Shown here in pieces: positions 1-5,497 of a DNA stretch of 5,497 bases; position 1 is the stretch's first letter, and each line of letters opens with the position of its first letter. The stretch lies in contig PLXL01000111.1 in assembly GCA_003153215.1 (NCBI GenBank), positions 444 to 5,940 on the forward strand. Reading direction: 5' to 3'. Below the pieces are notes generated by a model. The model was not told where the DNA came from. It was given only the letters and a program-made list of their open reading frames with translations, and searched no databases. This stretch comes from Candidatus Dormiibacterota bacterium (GTDB lineage: Bacteria > Chloroflexota > Dormibacteria > Aeolococcales > Aeolococcaceae). Made by a program: the position numbers and the translations under genes.

Positions 1-2088
1 GACCGCGACGCGGTGGTGCGCGACCCCTCGCTCTCGATCGACGATGGGGCGCTCTCCGGCTGGACAAAGGGCCCGTCCCAGATGTGGCTCCTCGACGTCC
101 TCCAGAACGTCTGCCGACACTACAAGATCCCCACCGACGTTCCCTTCCGCGACCTCTCCGTGCGTGAGCAGCGGGTCATCCTCTACGGGCTCCCCAAGGA
201 CGAGACCGTCCGGATGCGCTACGTCTCCCACACCGGCCGCACCCACGCCTACGACGCGTCCTACGAGGGCGTGATCCCCAACCTCGAACGCCGCTACCGC
301 GAGACCGAGTCGGAGTGGGTCAAGCAGGAGATCGAGCGGCTGATGATGCAGAAGCCGTGCCCTGCGTGCGGCGGCAAGCGGCTCAAGCCGGAGTTTCTCG
401 CCGTCACCGTCGACGGCATGAGCATCATGGACTTCACCGCCCTCACGGTCGTGCTGGCGCTCGGTCGCACCGAGAACCTGCGTCTGACCGAGCGCGAGAT
501 GCAGATCGCGGGCAGGGCCTTCAAGGAGATCCGCGAGCGGCTCGGTTTCCTCCGCGACGTTGGGCTCGATTACCTGAGCCTCGACCGGGCTTCGGCGTCG
601 CTCTCCGGCGGCGAGAGTCAACGCATCCGGCTCGCGACCCAGATCGGAAGCAAGCTGATGGGCGTCCTCTACATCCTCGACGAGCCGTCCATCGGTCTCC
701 ATCAGCGGGACAATCACAAGCTGCTCGCAACCCTCATGACCCTCCGCGATCTGGGCAACACCCTGATCGTCGTCGAGCACGACGAGGAGACCATCCGGAG
801 CGCGGATTTCATCGTCGACATCGGTCCCGGAGCCGGCGAGCGCGGTGGCGAGGTGATGGTCGCCGGCACCCTCGCCGACGTGCTCGCCTCCCCCCGCAGC
901 GTCACCGGCCAGTACCTCCGCGGCGAGCTCCGCATCCCCATCCCGCCGCTGCGCCGGTCCACCGACGGCCGGGCCCTCACCGTCACCGGCGCCACCGAGA
1001 ACAACCTGAAGTCGGTGACCGTGCAGTTCCCCCTCGGGCTCTTCATCTGCGTCACCGGGGTGAGCGGCAGCGGCAAGTCGACACTTGTCAATGACATCCT
1101 CTACCGCCGCCTGGCCCAGGCCCTCTACCGGGCCAAGGAGCGTCCCGGCAAGCACGAGAAGGTCGAGGGCATCCAGCACATCGACAAGGTCATCGACGTC
1201 GACCAGTCGCCCATCGGCCGGACCCCGCGCAGCAACCCCGCCACTTACGTCGGCGTCTTCACCGATATCCGCGACCTCTTCGCCAAGCTGCCCGAGGCCA
1301 AGATCCGCGGTTACAAGCCGGGACGCTTCTCGTTCAACGTCACCGGAGGGCGGTGCGAGGCCTGCTCCGGCGACGGGATGATCAAGATCGAGATGCACTT
1401 CCTGCCCGACATCTACGTCGCCTGCGACGTCTGCAAGGGCCGCCGCTACACCCGCGAGGCGCTGGAGGTGAAGTTCCGCGGCCAGTCGATCGCTGACGTC
1501 CTGGAGATGACCGTCGACGATGCCGCCGAGCTCTTCGCCAACCAGCCCCGCATCGTCCGCCGCCTCCGCACTCTCCAGGACGTCGGGCTCGGCTATATCC
1601 GGCTGGGCCAGCCGGCGACCCAGCTCTCCGGCGGCGAGGCGCAGCGGGTCAAGCTCTCCACCGAGCTCTCGCGGCGCGATACCGGGCGCACCCTCTACAT
1701 CCTCGACGAGCCCACCACCGGGCTGCACTTCGCGGACGTGGGGAAGCTCCTCACGGTCCTCCACCGGCTGGTGGACGCGGGCAACACCGTCATCGTCATC
1801 GAGCACAACCTGGACGTTGTCAAGACCGCCGACTGGATCATCGACCTGGGCCCGGACGGCGGGGACGCCGGGGGCGAGGTGGTGGCAGCCGGCACCCCGG
1901 AGATGATCGCCGGCGAGCCACGCAGCGCCACCGGCGAGTACCTGCGGCCGATCATCGGCGCCGCCGCCGGCAACGGCAGCCGCCCCCACCGGCCGGATCG
2001 GCCGGCCGCGGTGGTCGAGACCCCGCTCGCTGCGACAGTTCCCGGCTCCCGGGCCCGTCCCCGGCGGGCCGGGGCGGCCTTCCGCTGA
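1..2088 (+). CDS. uvrA: UvrA, excinuclease ABC subunit A (5'-truncated by window edge)
   Basis: This is the DNA-damage-sensing ATPase of nucleotide excision repair. It acts in the cytoplasm as a dimer that loads UvrB onto lesions. The frame is open from base 1, so the true start is upstream; 695 residues are visible against about 940-950 in the family. Visible in order, numbered from the first codon here: a CPACGG cysteine pair (C120, C123); first ABC signature LSGGESQR (201-208); Walker B ILDEP with D227/E228; H-loop H260; second Walker A GVSGSGKST (353-361); the DQSPIGRTPRSNPATY block; a zinc module C452-x2-C455-x19-C475-x2-C478 with the same spacing as E. coli UvrA; second signature LSGGEAQR (542-549); Walker B D569/E570; H-loop H602. 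The first Walker A and N-terminal zinc cysteines must lie upstream. All visible catalytic motifs are intact, so the protein is probably functional. After the usual family end (near I652) there is a Pro/Arg/Ala-rich tail of about 43 residues. Confidence 0.98.
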   Translation, partial: DRDAVVRDPSLSIDDGALSGWTKGPSQMWLLDVLQNVCRHYKIPTDVPFRDLSVREQRVILYGLPKDETVRMRYVSHTGRTHAYDASYEGVIPNLERRYRETESEWVKQEIERLMMQKPCPACGGKRLKPEFLAVTVDGMSIMDFTALTVVLALGRTENLRLTEREMQIAGRAFKEIRERLGFLRDVGLDYLSLDRASASLSGGESQRIRLATQIGSKLMGVLYILDEPSIGLHQRDNHKLLATLMTLRDLGNTLIVVEHDEETIRSADFIVDIGPGAGERGGEVMVAGTLADVLASPRSVTGQYLRGELRIPIPPLRRSTDGRALTVTGATENNLKSVTVQFPLGLFICVTGVSGSGKSTLVNDILYRRLAQALYRAKERPGKHEKVEGIQHIDKVIDVDQSPIGRTPRSNPATYVGVFTDIRDLFAKLPEAKIRGYKPGRFSFNVTGGRCEACSGDGMIKIEMHFLPDIYVACDVCKGRRYTREALEVKFRGQSIADVLEMTVDDAAELFANQPRIVRRLRTLQDVGLGYIRLGQPATQLSGGEAQRVKLSTELSRRDTGRTLYILDEPTTGLHFADVGKLLTVLHRLVDAGNTVIVIEHNLDVVKTADWIIDLGPDGGDAGGEVVAAGTPEMIAGEPRSATGEYLRPIIGAAAGNGSRPHRPDRPAAVVETPLAATVPGSRARPRRAGAAFR
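2059..2074 (+). other. GC hairpin in the last codons of uvrA
   Basis: The bases ccccgg-cggg-ccgggg form a perfect 6-bp all-GC stem with a 4-base loop, ending 11 bases before the uvrA stop codon. There is no T-run after it, so it is not a classical intrinsic terminator. It could slow polymerase or protect the mRNA 3' end, or simply reflect base composition in a Pro/Arg/Gly-rich tail. Only the pairing is observed; any role is inference. Confidence 0.3.
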
Positions 2089-2140
2089 TCCTGTCGCCCT
2101 CAGCACCGGGTCGGCGCCAGGCGCGAGGGCCGGGAGGGCT

Positions 2141-2211
2141 CCGGGGAGCGGTCTCAGCCGTCAGTTGCGGTCACGCGCCGGCGCGCCACGGCTCCCCGGC
2201 GGGGCTCCCCG
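2141..2211. repeat. Inverted repeat with a third direct copy in the uvrA downstream spacer
   Basis: The 9-mer ccggggagc (2141-2149) has its exact reverse complement gctccccgg at 2191-2199, leaving a 41-base loop. The related 9-mer ggctccccg occurs twice as a direct repeat, at 2190-2198 and 2203-2211, so the left arm has two alternative partners. A self-complementary gcgccggcgc (2175-2184) lies in the loop. No T-tract follows. This may be 3'-end structure for uvrA or a chance outcome of very GC-rich sequence. The rest of the 2089-2279 spacer shows no gene or RNA that I recognise. Confidence 0.35.
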
Positions 2212-2268
2212 AGTGCCCGGCCCGAGGCCTCGCCACGGCGGGACTTCCTGTTTTGGTCGAATTGCGCT

Positions 2269-2274
2269 ATTTTT
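2269..2274 (+). promoter_or_regulatory. Candidate -10 element for the small gene
   Basis: TATTTT (4 of 6 matches to TATAAT) lies in a short AT-rich island (about 2244-2276) that stands out from the surrounding GC-rich DNA. It ends 5 bases before the ATG at 2280, so a transcript started from it at normal distance would begin at or within a base or two of the start codon. No good -35 box is visible at 16-18 bases upstream; the nearest, ttcctg at 2245-2250, is poor. The assignment rests on the local composition change and position only. Confidence 0.35.
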
Positions 2275-2279
2275 GACCC

Positions 2280-2576
2280 ATGATCGAGTTGCAAGGTGGT
2301 GAGGACCGTCGGCAACGGCTCCGTCGCCTTGACGACTGCCTGACCCTCCTGGAGCAGGCACACGAGATGGAGATCACGGTCGTCACCGAGAAGATGGCGG
2401 ACGCCCTCGCCGATCGGGTGCCGACGGTCCACGGCGGGATGCTGGTCGCCGAAGCCATCGAGGAGGTCCTGCGCGAGCAGGAGCCCTACATGGTCCAGGT
2501 CCGCCCCGAGGTGTCGAGGCGGATCCGGCGGCGTCGCGACCCCTTCGACGTCCGTCTCCTGCTCCAGCGGCGCTAA
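2280..2576 (+). CDS. Small charged protein of unknown function (98 aa)
   Basis: I do not recognise this protein. The ATG at 2280 is the first start after an in-frame TGA at 2274-2276, which fixes the upstream limit. Codon third positions are mostly G or C, as in the flanking genes, which supports real coding. The product looks soluble, with no signal peptide or membrane segment. Residues 1-75 appear mainly helical and rich in Glu/Asp/Arg/Leu, and contain the acidic segment VAEAIEEVLREQE. The C-terminus is strongly basic, with the run RRIRRRR and a final QRR, which could suit nucleic-acid or acidic-partner binding, though this is inference. It has one cysteine (C20). No Shine-Dalgarno sequence precedes the ATG. 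An internal in-frame ATG at 2367, with GGAG 12 bases before it, is an alternative start giving a 69-residue product. It lies 191 bases after uvrA and 96 bases before the UPF0182 gene, on the same strand, but nothing shows a shared role. Confidence 0.65.
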   Translation: MIELQGGEDRRQRLRRLDDCLTLLEQAHEMEITVVTEKMADALADRVPTVHGGMLVAEAIEEVLREQEPYMVQVRPEVSRRIRRRRDPFDVRLLLQRR

Positions 2577-2656
2577 CCGCCGCCGTCCGCCGCCACCCCA
2601 GGACCGGGTCGACCGGGGAGGGGAGGCCCTGACGCGACCGCCGGGGTCAAGGCGAG

Positions 2657-2662
2657 TACCAT
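2657..2662 (+). promoter_or_regulatory. Weak candidate -10 element before the UPF0182 gene
   Basis: TACCAT matches TATAAT at 4 of 6 positions and ends 10 bases before the GTG start at 2673. The only -35-like hexamer nearby, ctgacg at 2629-2634, leaves a 22-base spacer, too long for a standard sigma-70 type promoter. The 96-base spacer 2577-2672 is otherwise featureless GC-rich sequence. The alternative is read-through from the small gene. Confidence 0.2.
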
Positions 2663-2672
2663 CGGCCGCGCT

Positions 2673-5497
2673 GTGAGCTTCAACTTCGACCCCGAGTTGC
2701 TCTTCCGGCGGCGCCGGCCCCGGGTGGTCCGGAGCCCCCGCTACACCCGGTTCCGCAAGATCGCCTTGATCGTCGTCGCCGTGATCGTCGTCCTGGTGAT
2801 CGTGGCCCTCGCCCTCGCCCAGCTGAGGGTCAACTACCTCTATCTCTCCAGCCTCGGCCATACGAACGTCTTCTGGACCCCGCTGATCGCCCAGGTCGTC
2901 CTCTTCCTAATCGGGCTGGTCATCACCGGCGGTCTGGTCGGGGCCAGTGTGCCCTTCTGGGCGCGCGCCGTCCGCGGCATCGACGCCCTGGCCGGCCGGG
3001 TCACTTTCTGGGCGGGGATCGCCATCGCCGTCCTTGCCGGCATCGGCGGGGGCGCCCACCTCGCCGGCTCGTGGCAGGACGTCCTGCTCTTCATCCACGG
3101 CCACGCCTTCGGCGCCACCGATCCCGTCTTCCACATGGACTACGGCTTCTTCGTCTTCACCCTCCCCGTGATCGACTCCATCGTGGCGATGCTCTGGGGC
3201 GGCGTGATCGTCGGCTTCCTCGGCGCCATCGCGGTGGTGGGCGTCGCCCTGATGATCATCCACGCCCCCGACGAGCTGGACGTCCAGCTCCACCCCGCCA
3301 AGGGGATGAGCGCTGACGACGCGCTGAGGATCGGCACCCGGCACGCGGGGGTGGCGCTGATCGGCATCTTCATCATGGCCGCGTTGGGGGCGCACTTCGG
3401 CGCCTACCACCTGGCGACCGAGCAGAACCCGCAGTACTCGTTCGTCGGTCCCAATGCCTCCGACCTGAACGTGCTCATCCCCGTGCTCGGGGCCCTCCAG
3501 GTGATCGCGCTCATCTTCGCGATCGCGACCGGTGCGCTTCTGATCCGGAGGAGCCGGCGCCGCCCCACCTGGGGAACGGTCGCATGGATGGGCGGGCTGC
3601 TCGGGGGCTGGCTGGTCCTGGCGGGGGCGCTCACCATCATCCCCGAGGCCGTCTACACGGCCACCGCCGTCAACCCCAACGCCGAGCAGGCCCAGGCCAA
3701 GTCGATCGACAACTACCTGACCTCCAGTCGCTACGCGTGGGGCCTGGAGGCCACCGGCAGTACCCCCTCCGTCGTCAACACGCCCTTCAAGACGGTGGTC
3801 AGCCCGACCCTCACGGGGGATCTCGCCGCCGACCCCGGGACGCTGGCCAACATCCGGGTCCAGGATCCCACCCAACTTCCGGCCGTCCTCAACCAGGTCG
3901 ACCGTACCCGCAGCTATCAGACCTTCGACAACGTCGCCATCGACCGCTACCCCAACGCCAGCGGGCAGGAGACCGAGGTGATGATTGGGGCCCGCGAGAT
4001 CTCCGATTCCGACATCCCCAACTCCAACTTCGTCAACGACACCTTCGTCTACACACACGGCTACGGCATCACCGCGGTCTCCGTCAACCAGATAGGGGCC
4101 GAGGGCGAGCCCGACATCCTGGACGGCAAGGAGCCGCTCCAGCAGGTCGACTCCAGTGCCCCCCCGGCACTGGACTTCGACGGCACCGGCGGCAACCCAG
4201 AGATCTACTGCGGTGAGCAGACGAAGCAGCCGGTGGTGGTCAACACCAACCAGCTGGAGTTCAACTACCCGTCGACGCCGGACGCCTACATCCACGCCGG
4301 CACCGGCATGGCCGGCTTCACGATCAACAACCCGATCGACAAGCTGGCCACCTCGATCACCGAGTTCGGGGGCCTCAACCTCTTCCTGAGCAACATCCCC
4401 AACAGCCAGAGCGCGGTCCTGATCAACCGGACCATCGACCAGAGGATCCAGAGCATCGCTCCCTTCCTGACTGTCGACTCGGACCCCTACATCGTGGCCG
4501 ACCCGCAGACAGGCGACCTGATGTGGATCGCCGACGCGTACGTCGAGACCGGCAGCTTCCCCGAGTCCGACAACGTCAACGGGATCTCCTACCAGCGCAA
4601 CGCCGTCAAGGCGGTGATCGACGCCCGCACCTGCGCCGTCACCCTCTACGCGGTGGACATGAACGAGCCTCTCACCGCCGCGTGGAGCGGCATCTACCCC
4701 GGGCTGCTCCACCCGATCAGTCAGATGCCCTCCTTCCTGGTCCAGCACCTGCGCTACCCGGAGGACCTCTTCAGCAACCAGGTCAAGGTCTACGCCCAGG
4801 TGCACGTGGATGACACGCTGCCGGTCAGCAACCCTCAGGTCGCGGCCGACTTCTTCGCCAAGAACGACTTCTACAGCCCGTCCCAGGGACTCCAGCCCGA
4901 CGGCACCGTGGTCACCACCACACCTCAGTACGTCGAGCTGACCCTGCCCGGCAACCCCACCCCCCAATTCGTCCTGATGGAGACGTTCAGCCCCTATCAG
5001 AGTGGGAGTGGCGGGCAGGCGAGCAACATGACCGCGTGGCTGGCGGCGGAGTCCGACTACACGACGACGGACCATCCACCTCTGGTGGCCGTCCCCCTGG
5101 GCAACAACACCAACGTGCGCGGGCCCTACCAGTTCGACAACAACTCCAACACCGACCCCACCATCAGTGAGGAGCGCACCCTGGTCGGGCAGTCGGGCTC
5201 GCAGGTGTACCTCGGCAACGTCATCGTGCTGCCCTTCAACGACGACTCCTTCCTCTTCGTGCGCCCCTTCTACGTGTTGCCCAACCAGGCGAGCGGGGTG
5301 AGCTTCCCGCAGCTCCGCTTCGTGATCGTTGGCACGCAGAACAGCGTCGCCATGGGGACGAGTCTGTCCGCCGCGATCGCCACCCTCTACAACGTCACCA
5401 CTTTGCCCACGGGCCTGGCTCCTCCCGGCACGACCGCGCCCGCCTCACCCGAGGCGACGCCCGTGGCCTCGCCAGGTGCCTCGCCGACCCCGACGGC
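2673..5497 (+). CDS. UPF0182 (COG1615) family integral membrane protein, 3' end cut by window edge
   Basis: The frame is open from the stop at 2574-2576 to the window edge. GTG 2673 is the first ATG, GTG or TTG in it and gives MSFNFDPELLFRRRRPR before the first helix; no clear ribosome-binding site precedes it. 941 residues are visible, near full family length. Seven membrane helices are predicted at about 30-49, 70-91, 112-128, 166-196, 225-242, 266-290 and 300-323. Basic clusters RRRRPR (12-17) and RRSRRR (292-297) put the N-terminus inside and the large domain (about 324-910) outside the cytoplasm. Family landmarks: SSLGHTNVFWT (59-69), DPVFHMDYGFFVF (150-162), YTHGYG (460-465), IYCGE (511-515), SDPYIV (603-608), HLRYPEDLF (692-700), then GSQVYLGNVIVLP. 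I know of no established biochemical function for the family; M. tuberculosis Rv0064 and Rv3193c belong to it. Only two cysteines occur, C513 and C654, both in the outer domain. From about residue 916 the sequence becomes a Pro/Ala/Ser/Thr tail. Family membership is secure; topology is inferred. Confidence 0.95.
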   Translation, partial: MSFNFDPELLFRRRRPRVVRSPRYTRFRKIALIVVAVIVVLVIVALALAQLRVNYLYLSSLGHTNVFWTPLIAQVVLFLIGLVITGGLVGASVPFWARAVRGIDALAGRVTFWAGIAIAVLAGIGGGAHLAGSWQDVLLFIHGHAFGATDPVFHMDYGFFVFTLPVIDSIVAMLWGGVIVGFLGAIAVVGVALMIIHAPDELDVQLHPAKGMSADDALRIGTRHAGVALIGIFIMAALGAHFGAYHLATEQNPQYSFVGPNASDLNVLIPVLGALQVIALIFAIATGALLIRRSRRRPTWGTVAWMGGLLGGWLVLAGALTIIPEAVYTATAVNPNAEQAQAKSIDNYLTSSRYAWGLEATGSTPSVVNTPFKTVVSPTLTGDLAADPGTLANIRVQDPTQLPAVLNQVDRTRSYQTFDNVAIDRYPNASGQETEVMIGAREISDSDIPNSNFVNDTFVYTHGYGITAVSVNQIGAEGEPDILDGKEPLQQVDSSAPPALDFDGTGGNPEIYCGEQTKQPVVVNTNQLEFNYPSTPDAYIHAGTGMAGFTINNPIDKLATSITEFGGLNLFLSNIPNSQSAVLINRTIDQRIQSIAPFLTVDSDPYIVADPQTGDLMWIADAYVETGSFPESDNVNGISYQRNAVKAVIDARTCAVTLYAVDMNEPLTAAWSGIYPGLLHPISQMPSFLVQHLRYPEDLFSNQVKVYAQVHVDDTLPVSNPQVAADFFAKNDFYSPSQGLQPDGTVVTTTPQYVELTLPGNPTPQFVLMETFSPYQSGSGGQASNMTAWLAAESDYTTTDHPPLVAVPLGNNTNVRGPYQFDNNSNTDPTISEERTLVGQSGSQVYLGNVIVLPFNDDSFLFVRPFYVLPNQASGVSFPQLRFVIVGTQNSVAMGTSLSAAIATLYNVTTLPTGLAPPGTTAPASPEATPVASPGASPTPT
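5442..5489 (+). repeat. Four-residue repeat (A-S/T-P-x) in the UPF0182 C-terminal tail
   Basis: Residues 924-939 of the UPF0182 protein read ASPE-ATPV-ASPG-ASPT, four consecutive units of period four residues (12 bases). At DNA level gcctcgcc recurs at 5466-5473 and 5478-5485, exactly 12 bases apart. It looks like a flexible, disordered linker after the folded outer domain. The array may continue beyond the window. Confidence 0.7.

Noticed and set aside
315..1094. A 259-codon plus-strand open frame inside uvrA in another reading frame.
   Set aside because: The translation is Arg/His/Pro-rich low complexity, and the same bases encode unmistakable UvrA signature and Walker motifs in frame 1.
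2059..2211. A rho-independent terminator for uvrA.
   Set aside because: Strong GC stems exist, but none is followed by a run of T, so I report them as hairpins or repeats and not as a terminator.
2154..2861. A 235-codon minus-strand open frame spanning the small gene and the start of the UPF0182 gene.
   Set aside because: It overlaps the conserved N-terminus of the UPF0182 protein and both spacers, and its translation is low-complexity Asp/His/Gly/Pro-rich sequence with no family resemblance.
3584..4216. A 210-codon plus-strand open frame inside the UPF0182 gene.
   Set aside because: It is an out-of-frame shadow rich in Arg, Gly, His and Gln; the UPF0182 frame over these bases contains conserved family blocks such as YTHGYG.
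2907..5075. A 722-codon open frame on the minus strand.
   Set aside because: It lies antisense to the UPF0182 gene, whose motifs match the family throughout. The minus-strand translation is a monotonous mix of Gly, Val, Asp, Arg and His with no recognisable domain, as expected opposite a GC-rich gene with G/C at third positions. An automatic caller could pick it by mistake because the real gene starts with GTG and runs off the window.
1..5497. A defence island, toxin-antitoxin pair, mobile element or other new multi-gene system.
   Set aside because: There are no transposase, integrase, nuclease, reverse transcriptase or CRISPR signatures and no terminal repeats. The small gene does not overlap a partner as toxin-antitoxin genes usually do. 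UvrA and UPF0182 are ordinary chromosomal genes.

Overview
The window is GC-rich bacterial chromosome with strong G/C preference at third codon positions. It holds three plus-strand genes with no mobile element, CRISPR array, rRNA or tRNA that I can see. The phylum cannot be fixed from the sequence. The GC content and the UPF0182 (COG1615) protein, a family common in Actinomycetota and Cyanobacteria and also present in some Firmicutes and Chloroflexota-like lineages, suggest an actinobacterium or a related high-GC soil lineage such as Chloroflexota or Dormibacterota. That is inference.

Layout. Positions 1-2088 hold the C-terminal three quarters of the UvrA excision-repair ATPase; its start lies upstream of the window. 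Positions 2089-2279 are a very GC-rich spacer with inverted and direct repeats, ending in a short AT-rich island just before the next gene. Positions 2280-2576 encode a small, highly charged 98-residue protein I do not recognise. Positions 2577-2672 are a short spacer. From 2673 to the window edge runs a large UPF0182-family membrane protein: seven predicted transmembrane helices, a large domain predicted to lie outside the cytoplasm, and a Pro/Ala/Ser/Thr tail that continues past the window.

Relationships. The genes are co-directional, but the gaps (191 and 96 bases) and the candidate promoter elements before genes 2 and 3 give no strong case for one operon. UvrA works with UvrB and UvrC, neither of which is here. 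Nothing ties the small protein or the UPF0182 protein functionally to DNA repair. Neither downstream gene has a convincing Shine-Dalgarno sequence at its start, and the small gene looks like a candidate for leaderless translation.

I see no convincing new multi-gene system. The least understood items are the UPF0182 protein, whose family has no established biochemical role that I know of, and the small orphan protein. A 722-codon open frame on the minus strand (2907-5075) is an antisense artefact of the UPF0182 gene.
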